From contig CAWGKI010000001.1 in assembly GCA_963823095.1 (NCBI GenBank), positions 1,488,001 to 1,552,000 of the forward strand: 64,000 nucleotides of DNA, in the 5' to 3' direction. The position numbers and the translations under genes are program-made. The stretch comes from CAIVVT01 sp963823095 (GTDB taxonomy: Bacteria > Acidobacteriota > Terriglobia > Bryobacterales > Bryobacteraceae). Shown in pieces: positions 48,501 through 57,176 of the stretch. Within the stretch, counting starts at the first letter, position 1; each line of letters opens with the position of its first letter. Under the pieces are notes generated by a model. It searched no databases and was not told the origin of the DNA. It saw only the letters and a list, made by a program, of their open reading frames with translations.

Positions 48501-49740
48501 CAAAGGGCAGCACCAGTTGGGCGCTCGCCGCGGGGCCATTATCCCCAATTGCGGTACCTCCGCCGGCCACGGTGGAGAGAACGCCGCCCGGCGACATCAT
48601 CATCACGCGCTGATGATCGAGGTCCGTAAAGTAGATATTGCCTGCTGCGTCGGCAGCCACAGCCGTGGGCACGCCAAGCAAGGCAGCGGTCGCGCTGGCG
48701 CCGTCGGAGACAGGATTGGGCCGCGGCATCGGCGTGCTCGTCGAGGCGACACCGGCCACGGTCTCGATGGTATTGGGTTGGAGTGCGGTATCGACGCCGT
48801 TGATGGTCGTGTGGTGCGCCGCTTTCCAGACCTTGCGGATCACGAAGTTCGCCGAGTCGGCAATGTAGAGGTTGCCAGCGGAGTCGAAAGTCACGCCAAT
48901 CGGATTGTTCACGGCGGCGGCAGCCGCATCCCCCTCGTCGCCGGAGTAATAGGGCACGCCCGGAAGACCGCAGGCGGTGTAAATGACTCCGTTGGAGGCC
49001 AGAATTTCCCGGATCCGGTTGTTGTGCGTGTCGGCAATGAAGATGTTGTCCGACGCATCTATGGCTATGCCGAAGGGATGGTTCAACTGAGCGCTGGACG
49101 GATTCCCGCCATCGCCGCTATAGCCAGGCTGGCCGGTACCGGCAAGAATGCTGGCCGTTCCGCCGGAGACCTTGAAGACGCGGTGGTTAATGGTATCCGA
49201 GATATACAACGCGCCTTTGGAGTCCATGGCCATCCCCGAGACCACGCCCAGCGACGCCAACCCGGGCAAATGGTTCAGGCCGGCCGTCTGGCCGAAGTAG
49301 ATGCCTTGCGTCACTCCAAGCAGGCCTGCCGTGCCGGGTACGGTGGTGATCGTACCGCCCGAAACCATGCGCACGCGTTGGTTCCCGCCGTCCTGAATGT
49401 AGAGGTTCCCGCTGGTGTCGAACAACAGGCCCTGCGGATAGGCGAGTCTGGCGCTGGTGGCCGGTCCGCCATCGCCGCTGAATCCGTAGACGCCCGATCC
49501 GGCGACGCGAGTCATGTTCCCCGACGCGTCCACCTTCACGACCATATGAGACGAGTGCAGCGCGATGTAGAGATTCCCGGAGGAGTCCACCGCCAGGCCG
49601 CCGATTAGGCCGAAAACCGCCGATCTGGCCGGCCCGTCCAACGGGAACGCGCCCCCCGCGATCGTTTGAATTGTGTAGGTCTGACCAAAGACTGAGGCGC
49701 CGATGGCAAGAGAAATGAGTGCTTTAGCTAGCGAACGCAA
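45597..49740 (-). CDS. Large secreted NHL-repeat protein with BACON domains, one +1 frameshift
   Basis: A TTG at 49740 with GGGGG six bases upstream starts RSLAKALISLAIGASVFGQ, a signal peptide. About a dozen NHL repeats follow (GLAVDSSGNLYIA, GVAVDGAGNFYIADTNNFRI, STVAGNGVRGYSGDNGP), probably a beta-propeller. The frame shifts near 47415. The neighbouring frame continues TSGFGTARVALVV into BACON-like domains (CAWTVTGAPAWVTFSG) and then two copies of a ~210-residue module beginning SLAHFASAGGWTTTFTLVN and SIAHFASGGGYKTTFTLVN. The repaired length is about 1380 residues. It is probably exported and may bind glycan or protein. An earlier start at 49881 is possible. Confidence 0.85.
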
Positions 49741-49914
49741 CGATAACCCCCACGCCAGATACTCCAGATGCGATTTACCGGCGATCAGGACGGAGATTTC
49801 CGTCCAGTGTCGATAGACGCATGGTAACGCACTGGGATTACTGGGAGTTTTGTTAAGAACGTGCATATGCGCGGGAGGCATCGCGCCAGCCCCTATTGAC
49901 TCCGCGCGGAATAG

Positions 49915-49928
49915 TGTAAATACTTACA
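49915..49928. promoter_or_regulatory. TGTAA-N4-TTACA palindrome, candidate LexA operator
   Basis: TGTAAATACTTACA is a perfect inverted repeat two bases before the lexA ATG. LexA usually represses its own gene, and its operator differs between phyla. A TTGACT at 49897 could be the -35 box, so the palindrome would overlap the -10 and start region. Confidence 0.55.
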
Positions 49929-49930
49929 GC

Positions 49931-50560
49931 ATGGAGCTGACCGGGCGGCAGCGCGAAATCTACGAGTTCATCCGCGCGTTCCGGCGGGACAACGGATGTT
50001 CTCCATCGATTCCCGAGCTTCAGCGGGCCTTCGGCATTCGTAATCCTAATGGCGTCGTGGGTCATCTGCAGGCGCTTCAAACGAAGGGCTACATTCGCCG
50101 CGCCGAACGGGGCTCGCGGCAGGTGGACGTGGTCGGCGAGGTCCCTTCGGCCGCAATCGCCGCCGCGACGCTCCACGCGCTGCCGATCTACGGCGACATC
50201 CCTGCCGGTCCCCCGACCGAGTATCGGAACCTTCACCCGGACGGCACGGCGACGATGGACGAAGCGCTGCTGGGCTTCCGGCCTAAGGAAGGCTGCTTCC
50301 TGCTGAAAGTCCGCGGCGACTCGATGAAGGACGCCGGCGTACTGAACGGCGACATGGTGCTGATCGAGCCGACGCCCTCGCCGCGCGAGGGGCAGATGGT
50401 AGCGGCGCTGATCGACGGCGAAAGCACTTTGAAGCGGCTGGTGCGGATGAAGGGACGCTGGTTCCTGAAGGCTGAGAACCCGGCGTACCAGGAGTTGTAC
50501 CCGCGCGCCGATCTCGTGATTCAAGGTGTCGTCCGGTCGGTGATTCGCAAACTGGACTGA
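49931..50560 (+). CDS. lexA: LexA SOS repressor
   Basis: A 209-residue repressor of the SOS response. The N-terminal winged helix has CSPSIPELQRAFGIRNPN, diverged from the enterobacterial recognition helix. The self-cleavage site is Ala92-Gly93 (DIPAGPP). Catalytic Ser131 is in RGDSMKDAG and Lys168 in STLKRL. On DNA damage, RecA would promote cleavage at Ala-Gly. The ATG at 49931 lies right after the putative operator. Confidence 0.95.
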   Translation: MELTGRQREIYEFIRAFRRDNGCSPSIPELQRAFGIRNPNGVVGHLQALQTKGYIRRAERGSRQVDVVGEVPSAAIAAATLHALPIYGDIPAGPPTEYRNLHPDGTATMDEALLGFRPKEGCFLLKVRGDSMKDAGVLNGDMVLIEPTPSPREGQMVAALIDGESTLKRLVRMKGRWFLKAENPAYQELYPRADLVIQGVVRSVIRKLD

Positions 50561-50606
50561 ATTCTCCTCAACATACTTGCACCAGACTTGCGGGCCCTCG
50601 GCCCAC

Positions 50607-50624
50607 GCGGCGCTGGAGCGCCGC
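50607..50624. repeat. GCGGCGC-TGGA-GCGCCGC hairpin
   Basis: A 7-bp stem with a TGGA loop is flanked by CCCAC and CCCCGCC, resembling the ends of the GTGGGGCGG family. It lies downstream of lexA. Confidence 0.7.
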
Positions 50625-50737
50625 CCCGCCAAGCCGAAAAAGTAGCAGAATGGATCGGGTACGGCAGCGGCTGGCCCTGAAGTGCTGCAAAACGTCCCGT
50701 GCGAGGCCCGTGCGAAGCACAGCGAGGATAGTGACGA

Positions 50738-51553
50738 ATGGTCTCACTCAGCCTGGAATGCCACGAGGCGGAATCCGAACTCCTTTCGGCCGAGCTTTGG
50801 GAACACGGGGCCTCCGGCATTCAGGAGGAAGACCTGCCCGGCGGACGTGTGCGCCTGCGTGCCTGGTTCGAATCGGGCGATAACCTCGCCGCCCGCTTTG
50901 CATCGTTCATGCCGCTGGTGCGCCAGGAAGTTCCTGTGGATTGGGAGGAAGTGACGCGGCAGGCCTGGCAGCCGGTCGAGGTCGGGTCACTCTTCTACCT
51001 CGCGCCGGAATGGGACGAGTCCGACACCCCTGCGGGCCGGGTGCGGCTCACGGTTCATCCCGGAATGGCGCTGGGTACCGGCGACCATCCTGCCACGCGT
51101 CTCGCTCTAGCCGTCATGGAAAAGCACGTACGGGCGGGCGAACTCATCCTCGATGTGGGCACGGGCACGGGCATTCTACTGGCGGGAGCCTATCTGCTTG
51201 GCGCACGCGGAGCGGGCTGCGACATCGACTTCGAGAGTACGCGGACCGCGCGGCACAACTTGATCCAGGACGCGCATCCGCCACGAGTCTTCGCCGGCTC
51301 GCTGCGCGCTGTCGCTCCCGCAAGCGCGGACGTCGTCGTGGCGAATATCAACGCGGCCACGCACCAGTCGCTCGCCGCCGAATACGCGCGAGTGGCGCGC
51401 CGTCTCGTGATCCTCACAGGCTTCCCGGAGCGGCATGAAGCGGACGTGGAGCAGGCGCTGTGGGCGCAAGGCTGGCATCCCGCCGATCGAATGACCAATC
51501 GCGAGTGGGTGTGCCTGGCGCTTGCGCGGGCGACCGATTCCCCGCTCTACTAG
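50738..51553 (+). CDS. prmA: Ribosomal protein L11 methyltransferase
   Basis: A 271-residue PrmA-like protein. It has HPGMALGTGDHPATRLALAVM, the SAM loop ILDVGTGTGILLAGAY and the catalytic-region motif VVVANINAATHQSLAAEY. PrmA trimethylates ribosomal protein L11. GAGGAT lies about 10 bases ahead of the ATG at 50738. The length is a little shorter than the 293-residue E. coli enzyme. Confidence 0.9.
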   Translation: MVSLSLECHEAESELLSAELWEHGASGIQEEDLPGGRVRLRAWFESGDNLAARFASFMPLVRQEVPVDWEEVTRQAWQPVEVGSLFYLAPEWDESDTPAGRVRLTVHPGMALGTGDHPATRLALAVMEKHVRAGELILDVGTGTGILLAGAYLLGARGAGCDIDFESTRTARHNLIQDAHPPRVFAGSLRAVAPASADVVVANINAATHQSLAAEYARVARRLVILTGFPERHEADVEQALWAQGWHPADRMTNREWVCLALARATDSPLY

Positions 51554-51567
51554 CCCCGCCTGGGCAC

Positions 51568-51585
51568 GCCGATCTCCAGATCGGC
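51568..51585. repeat. GCCGATC-TCCA-GATCGGC hairpin
   Basis: This is the reverse orientation of the hairpin at 55270. It lies 15 bases after the prmA stop. Confidence 0.75.
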
Positions 51586-51645
51586 TCCAAGTGCCGCGTG
51601 CGCGGAAACTGGAACTCGCTCCTTGGTTGACGCATTTCCGGCAAC

Positions 51646-51674
51646 AGCCGCTCCCTCACGGTCACGGCTCCGTT
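51646..51674. repeat. Copy of the GAAACGGAGCCGCG repeat (reverse)
   Basis: It reads CCGCTCCCTCACGGTCACGG, then CTCCGTTTC. It lies between prmA and the cobA stop. Confidence 0.75.
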
Positions 51675-51742
51675 TCGGGTGGAGCCGCTGGGCACGCGCG
51701 GCAGTATGCATTGGGGCGATCTACGCCGATCCAGGAACGGCT

Positions 51743-52483
51743 TTAGGCCACCAGTTCGGCCAGCGCGGGCAGCAGCAATTCGCGACAGCGGACCACGTCG
51801 CCCACAACGAAAACCGCGGGAGCGTGAACGTCGACAGGGCCGGTGGCCACCGCGTTAAGATCGCTCAGCACCACTCGCTCGCGCGGCGTGGACCCGTTCT
51901 CGATGAACGCGACAGGCTCGGCGCCAGGGCGCCCGGCGGAGATCAGCGCGGCGGCGATCGCGGCGCGATTACGTACGCCCATCAGAATGATCAGCGTGTC
52001 GACGCCCGCATAGCGCGGCCAGAAATCGGGATCGTCCGCGGCTCGATGACCCGTCACCACGGCGAATCCGGACGCGATCCCACGGCAGGTCGGCGGGATG
52101 CCTTGCATCGCCGCGACCGAGAGTGAAGAACTGACCCCGGGAACGATCTCCACCGCGAACCCGCGCGCGGCCAGCCAGGCCCATTCTTCCGCGCCCCGTC
52201 CGAACACGAACGGATCGCCCGATTTCAGGCGCACCACCAGTTCGTAGCGCCGGGCGCAATCCTCCAGCAGTGAGTGGATCAGCGGTTGAATACTCTCCTG
52301 CTGGCCCTCTTCCTTACCCACGTCGATGACTTCCGCGCCGGGCCGGACCAGCGCGAGAATCTCGGGCGAGATGAGGCGGTCGTGCAGGACCGCATCCGCC
52401 TGCGCCAGCAAACGCGCCGCGCGCACGGTCAATAATTCGGGATCGCCGGGGCCCGCGCCTACCAGGCAAACTCGCGCGATCAT
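51743..52483 (-). CDS. cobA: Uroporphyrinogen-III C-methyltransferase
   Basis: The enzyme adds two methyl groups to uroporphyrinogen III to make precorrin-2 for siroheme or cobalamin. The 246-residue protein has VGAGPGDPELLTVRAARLL, VRLKSGDPFVFGRGAEEW and VPGVSSSLSVAAMQGIPPT, with TLIILMGV. It overlaps the upstream siroheme gene by four bases (ATGA). Confidence 0.93.
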   Translation of the reverse strand: MIARVCLVGAGPGDPELLTVRAARLLAQADAVLHDRLISPEILALVRPGAEVIDVGKEEGQQESIQPLIHSLLEDCARRYELVVRLKSGDPFVFGRGAEEWAWLAARGFAVEIVPGVSSSLSVAAMQGIPPTCRGIASGFAVVTGHRAADDPDFWPRYAGVDTLIILMGVRNRAAIAAALISAGRPGAEPVAFIENGSTPRERVVLSDLNAVATGPVDVHAPAVFVVGDVVRCRELLLPALAELVA

Positions 52484-53106
52484 GGGCGGATCTCCGTGGC
52501 TTGGCCGGAGTGCGAGTCGACTGTTGCGCCTAGCTCCTCGTCGAGTATCCGGCCGATCACACGTTCAGCTTCGCTCTCGCGATCCTGGCGGAGCAAGTCG
52601 ATCGCCGGACTGTCCACAACGCGATACCAGACGCGCCGCCGTTCGCCAAAGCTGAGTCCCGACGAACGGATCCGGCCGCGAATAGCGGACGCCAGACGCA
52701 AAAACTGGCCGTATTCCGGCCCGATCCAGCCCGCCATTTTCTCTTTCAAACGGACCGCCAGCGCCGGGCATTGCCCCGAGGTGGATACGGCAACGGCCAG
52801 CGCGCCTTGCCGGTGAACCGCCGGGAAGTAGAAGCGGCAATTCGGCGGGTCGTCCAGGGCGTTGAACAGCACGCCCCGGCGGTCCGATTCCTCATACAGC
52901 ATTTGGTTGATGGTGGGGTTCATCAGCGTGGAGATCGCCAGAAAAGCTCCGTCCAGATCGGCGGGACTCGGAACCTCCGTCACGTTCCGGACCACGGCGC
53001 CGGCGTCCAGCAGCGCGGCTTTCTTCTCCTCGGCCATCGGCCCCGAGCCAAAAACGACGCACGTCCGGCCGGTCAGGTTGAGGAAAACCGGGAAGGGGTG
53101 CTGCAT
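52480..53106 (-). CDS. Precorrin-2 dehydrogenase / sirohydrochlorin ferrochelatase (CysG N-domain-like)
   Basis: A 208-residue protein from the ATG at 53106, starting MQHPFPVFLNLTGRTCVVFG. The NAD loop GSGPMAEEKKAALLDAGA and the segment NRRGV-like FNALDDPPNCRFYFPAV are typical of the Met8/CysG N-terminal unit. With CobA it would convert uroporphyrinogen III to siroheme, a cofactor of sulfite and nitrite reductases. The pair is translationally coupled. Confidence 0.9.
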   Translation of the reverse strand: MQHPFPVFLNLTGRTCVVFGSGPMAEEKKAALLDAGAVVRNVTEVPSPADLDGAFLAISTLMNPTINQMLYEESDRRGVLFNALDDPPNCRFYFPAVHRQGALAVAVSTSGQCPALAVRLKEKMAGWIGPEYGQFLRLASAIRGRIRSSGLSFGERRRVWYRVVDSPAIDLLRQDRESEAERVIGRILDEELGATVDSHSGQATEIRP

Positions 53107-53591
53107 GGAATGGCCCTGCGTGATACTCAGAATAGCGCAATCCAACAATTCCCATCAACATAGTCTGATTCAAGGGAAAGCGAAAGGCGCGAGGTCGAAA
53201 CCAATAATCCGGAACCGACTCCTACGGTCGCGGCTCGGAAACGGAATGCGGGTTGGCGCGATTCGGGACCTGGACGGCGCGCAAACATGGTCCGGAAGTG
53301 CGATGGCGCTCGGGTCTGGCTCGGCTTCCAGGTGGAGTCGCAACCGCGAGATATTTCGTATCCGAGCCGCGACCGAGGGATCGGTTCCGGGAAACCGGTC
53401 TCCAAACGGCCGCCCTCAGCTTACTGATCCCGGCGCAGCGCCGGCGAGTGGCTTCTGAGCACTGGGACGATTCACCGCGAGTCGTCCTCGCCGAAGCCTG
53501 CCCACGACACTGCGCGGCGCTTGTCCCCGGCGAGACGATCAGTGTAGCCTGAAACGGGTGAAACGGACCCGGTCGCGGCAAGAATGGAATA
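53107..53591. repeat. Intergenic region with two degenerate, inverted GGTCGCGGCTC repeats
   Basis: Degenerate copies at 53217-53243 and 53361-53385 face each other, as in the composite element at 19683-19793. No gene is recognised in the 485 bases. An open frame over the repeats (53253-53552) reads repeat sequence and is not credible. Confidence 0.5.
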
Positions 53592-55196
53592 GTGCCGCCA
53601 GCCGAAAATCGAGTTACCCCCGACACCAGGATTCGATTGAAGTACTGGACTCCCCGAAGAATTCAAACGTGGATTTTCTGGGCTCTAGCCGCGCTCTACG
53701 TCGTGGCGAGAGCGTGGCATCTGGCAGCGATCTGCCTGGACGGTGACGAGATTTTCAGCGTCATGATCGCGCGCGGCGACTGGGCGACTTTGACCGCGGA
53801 GGCAGCCCGCGATTCCGTCCATCCGCCCACGTTTTATTACCTGTTGAAGCTATGGGTGAGCCTGGGCGGCGAATCGCTGCTCTGGCTGCGCGCGCTGCCC
53901 GCGTTGTTCTCGATGCTATCTCTGGCGCCCATGGTTCTGCTGTGCCGCGAGCTGCGGCTGCGCCGCATCGAAATCAACTGCGCCGTTGGCGTCGCCGCGA
54001 TCCATCCGCTGCTGATCTACTACTCGCAGCACTTGCGCATGTACAGCCTTCTGCTGTTGTGCGCCACGACGTCGCTGTGGCTGTTTCAGCGGGTGCTCAA
54101 GGCCAACGCTCAGAATCTCGCGTTGCGATTCGCGGCATTGACCGCGGCCAATATAGCTCTCGTCTACTCGCATTACTTCGGCTGGCTGGTGGTGGGCTGC
54201 GAGGGCCTCTACATCCTGCTCTGGAAGCGCGACCGCTTGTGGCCTATGGTGGCGTCCTCGGCGGCGGCCCTGACCGCGTTTGGACCGTGGCTCTACGTGG
54301 CCGCGAAGGCCGCCATCGCGAAAGGCGGACTGTCCTCCAATCTCGACTGGATCCCGAAACCGTCCCTGGGCGACGTGTTTTGGACTCTGGCCGAGTTCAT
54401 GGGGTTCGGCGACTTTCCCGAGACCATCCGCCCGGTCGTCTGGGTGATGTTCGCCATGCTTGCGGTGATCGGCGTTGGAGCGATCCTGAACCGGGCCCGG
54501 CGCGGCGAAGGCAATTACAGTCACGCGGTCGGTCTGCTGGCGTTCTTCGTGGGTGGCCCGGTACTGGCCGCCTTCGGCGCGTCCTTGCTGATGAAGAATT
54601 CGATTTGGGGCCAGAGGCACTTGATCTTCGTCATGGAACCGCTGATGGTGCTGTGCGTGATCCCGTTCTTCCGGCTCCGCTTCCGGGCCATTCGCATCCT
54701 CGGGATCCTGATGTGCGCCTTCTGGTCTTTCATGGCGATCCAGCACCAACTCCAGGGCGACGACAAAAAGACGCCTTACGACACGCTGGTCTTCCGTATG
54801 CTCGCCAGCGAAGAGCGGAGCACGGGGCCAGTTCAGTTGTATGCGCTCGACCGCTACGTCCACTACCCGTTCTGGTTTTACTCGGGTGTGCTGCGAGAGG
54901 GCGGGGACACGGGCATCGCGGCGCCTCTCACGGCAGCAGAACGGCAAGCTCTAACGGCGGTGGCGAAGCGGCTGCGGATCACGGAGAACACCACTCTGGA
55001 GGACACGCGCGGGGCGCATTTCTGGGTAGCGTACAGCAGCAAATGGTGGCTCCGGCCGCAGACGCCGCAGCAGATTCTGGCTCAACGGCATTGCCGCACC
55101 GGCGAGACGCTGAGTACGGGCGACCGCTTTCACACGATCAACGCGATTCCGGTTTGGTGCGAAGATTCCACCCTTCAAACGGAGCCGCGACCGTAA
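53592..55196 (+). CDS. GT39-like integral membrane glycosyltransferase
   Basis: A 534-residue multi-pass membrane protein. It has the early acidic motif LDGDEIFSVMIARGDWATL, HPPTFYYLLKLW and many hydrophobic helices, like ArnT/PMT-family (GT39) enzymes that use polyprenyl-phosphate sugars. Start is GTG 53592, without a strong ribosome site. The last residues (LQTEPRP) and the stop come from a dispersed repeat (55178-55205). Confidence 0.85.
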   Translation: MPPAENRVTPDTRIRLKYWTPRRIQTWIFWALAALYVVARAWHLAAICLDGDEIFSVMIARGDWATLTAEAARDSVHPPTFYYLLKLWVSLGGESLLWLRALPALFSMLSLAPMVLLCRELRLRRIEINCAVGVAAIHPLLIYYSQHLRMYSLLLLCATTSLWLFQRVLKANAQNLALRFAALTAANIALVYSHYFGWLVVGCEGLYILLWKRDRLWPMVASSAAALTAFGPWLYVAAKAAIAKGGLSSNLDWIPKPSLGDVFWTLAEFMGFGDFPETIRPVVWVMFAMLAVIGVGAILNRARRGEGNYSHAVGLLAFFVGGPVLAAFGASLLMKNSIWGQRHLIFVMEPLMVLCVIPFFRLRFRAIRILGILMCAFWSFMAIQHQLQGDDKKTPYDTLVFRMLASEERSTGPVQLYALDRYVHYPFWFYSGVLREGGDTGIAAPLTAAERQALTAVAKRLRITENTTLEDTRGAHFWVAYSSKWWLRPQTPQQILAQRHCRTGETLSTGDRFHTINAIPVWCEDSTLQTEPRP

Positions 55197-55205
55197 GGCG
55201 CGGTG
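55178..55205. repeat. GAAACGGAGCCGCG repeat forming the end of the glycosyltransferase gene
   Basis: AAACGGAGCCGCGACCGTAA is read as Thr-Glu-Pro-Arg-Pro-stop. The same coding use of the repeat is seen at 19703. Confidence 0.85.
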
Positions 55206-55264
55206 GGTGCTCTCGTTGAGAACGTGAGCGACCGAGCGGTCACAAGTTGCCGCTGACGCGGCAA

Positions 55265-56696
55265 TTAGGGCCGATCTGGAGATCGGCGTTCCCGGGGCGC
55301 AGGGAACGCGCCGCGAGCTTCCTCGAACCGCACGGCCAGTTCCAACAGCATCTCTTCGCTCCAGGGCAACCCGACGAATTGCACGCCCGCCGGCATCCCT
55401 TCGGAATCGAATGAAACCGGGACGCTCATGGACGGCATGCCGAACAGGTTCCACGGAGACACCAGCCGGATCGCGTCCATCAACGTGATGTCACCTTGCG
55501 GCGTGGGGAAGATGCGTTGGCGGTGCGGGAACGCCGTCACGCCGAACCCGGGCATCAGCAGTACCGGCGTTTCGCGCAAGCCGGAGAGCAACCGCGCCCG
55601 CATCGCGTCCCGCTCGCCTAGTTTGATGACCAGATCGAGCATCGACGGCGAAGCCTGACCCTTGACCGTGTCGATCAACTCCAGGCCCGTCCAGTGGCAA
55701 CGATCTTCGCGACCGTCGATCAGCGCGCGCAGCAGAACGTTCAGCACGTCCACGAAGAAGTAACGCCACAGTTCGTGGGAGCCGCGCATCAGTTCGAAGT
55801 CGAAGGGCACGACCTCGATGCCCATATCGCCCAGCAGTCTCGCCGCGGTTCGGACCGCTTCGCGCACGGCGGGCTGGACCGGCGTGTCTCCGTATTGTTC
55901 GAGTACGGCTACGCGGCGGGGCAAGCGCGCCGCGCCGCTGCCATCGCTCAGTGGCAGCGGAACCGAAAACGGATCGCCCGGATCGTCGCCGGCGAGGACC
56001 TGAAAGAGAACGCGCACGTCGGCAGCCGTGCGAGCCATGGGACCGCCCACGCCCATGAAGCCGGTCGGGTGCGAACAGACGGGCCAGTGACCGGTGATCG
56101 GGACCCGGCCGGGCGTAGGTTTCAATCCGCAGATGCCGCAGAAGTGCGCCGGCTCGCGGATCGAACCGCCGCCGTCGCTCCCGATGCCGCCGGCGGAACA
56201 GAACGAAGCGATGGAGGCCGACTCGCCGCCGCTCGATCCGCCGCTCGTTCGGTCCAGATTCCAGGGGTTATTGGTGCGGCCTATGTAGGCGTTATCGGTC
56301 TCGTAGTTCATCAGGAATTCCGGCGTGCTCGTCTTGCCGACGATGACGCCGCCAGCGGCCTTGAAGCGCGCCGCGGCCCAGGAGTCCCTCTCGGCGATCT
56401 CGTGCTCGCGCGAGAGGCTGCCGGTGCGCGTGGCATGGCCCGCCAGATCGAAGCTGTCTTTCAGTGAAAGGGGCACGCCCAGCAGCGGCGGAAGAGGGTC
56501 GCCGCTCTTCATCAGCAGATCCTCGGCGGCGCGCGCCGAGGCCAGCGCTTCCTCCGCGCAGACCTCGATAAATGCGTTGATGGAGGGATTGACTCGCTCG
56601 ATCCGCTGCAACGATGCTTGGACAACTTCAACGGGCGAGAGATCGCGACGCCGGATGTGCGCCGCGATCTCCGCAAGAGATTGCCGAATGACACAT
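55265..56696 (-). CDS. Amidase (amidase-signature family), C-terminus in a repeat, probable +1 frameshift near the 5' end
   Basis: A Ser-cisSer-Lys hydrolase. It has Lys in GVPLSLKDSF, the motif TSGGSSGGESA and the nucleophile Ser in GSDGGGSIREP. FRANK amidase body ends RERRSPDRP and a stop. The last nine residues are encoded by the hairpin repeat at 55270-55287. At the other end, homology (LSPVEVVQASLQRI) reaches past the TTG at 56611, and an ATG at 56696 joins it if one base is removed near 56692, giving 476 residues. Substrate is unknown. Confidence 0.87.
55270..55287. repeat. GCCGATC-TGGA-GATCGGC hairpin at the amidase 3' end
   Basis: A 7-bp stem with a TGGA loop, followed by GTTCCCGGGG. 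It is read in reverse as part of the amidase C-terminus and could also act as a 3' stabilising hairpin. Confidence 0.85.
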
Positions 56697-56830
56697 GACT
56701 AGAGCTTAGCGAAGCAAGCAGTAAGGAGAGCGTTTGGAGTGGGCGATGCCGAGCCAAATGGGGCGGCACTCCACAGCCGCACAGGCGCTGGTCCAGAGCC
56801 CGCAGCATGCTCAGACTCGCTGAACTTGCG

Positions 56831-56844
56831 GGGCCTGGAGGCCC
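56831..56844. repeat. GGGCC-TGGA-GGCCC hairpin
   Basis: A short member of the tetraloop hairpin family in the gap between the amidase and the aldo-keto reductase. Confidence 0.6.
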
Positions 56845-56910
56845 GGGGCGGTGGAGTCTCTACATTTCAGCGAGGGTGCATCGGGTTCAGTTCGAACAGG
56901 CGGTATGCCA

Positions 56911-57076
56911 TGTATCAGGGCATGGCTTTAGCCGTGCCGCAAGAACACGTTCAGTCGAGGGCCTTGGCCCCCGCGGTTTTCCTCATAGCCAAATGAGCGG
57001 GTCGCGACATTCACAGGGGCTGAAGCCCGATTCCTTTCCGCAACGGCTCGGCACGGCTAAAGCCATGCCCTGATAC
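56911..57076. repeat. Composite inverted-repeat element (166 bp)
   Basis: A left end TGTATCAGGGCATGGC-TTTA-GCCGTGCCG faces a right end with GGCACGGC-TAAA-GCCATGCC and CCCTGATACA, so the two are near-perfect complements of about 28 bases. The centre has GATTCCTTTCCGCAACGGCT. A diverged copy occupies 63465-63769. No coding capacity was seen. Confidence 0.8.
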
Positions 57077-57139
57077 AAAGCCGATCATGCCCGAAGGCAT
57101 TTCCAAATGTAGAAACGGCAGTGCGATGCCTGGCGCCGC

Positions 57140-57157
57140 GCGGACCTGGAGGTCCGC
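57140..57157. repeat. GCGGACC-TGGA-GGTCCGC hairpin, right half of the GTGGGGCGG element
   Basis: It ends with CCGCCCCAC at 57154-57162, the right terminus of the element family. It lies just past the stop of the aldo-keto reductase gene. Confidence 0.75.
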
Positions 57158-57176
57158 CCCACACGGAGGAGCGTTG

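Noticed and set aside
47317..49608. 763-codon open frame antisense to the NHL gene
   Set aside because: It is a shadow of the repetitive NHL coding sequence, with low-complexity Arg/Ala-rich translation and no ribosome site.
53253..53552. 99-codon frame in the gap before the glycosyltransferase
   Set aside because: It reads through degenerate repeats (SEPRPRDRF) and has no ribosome site.
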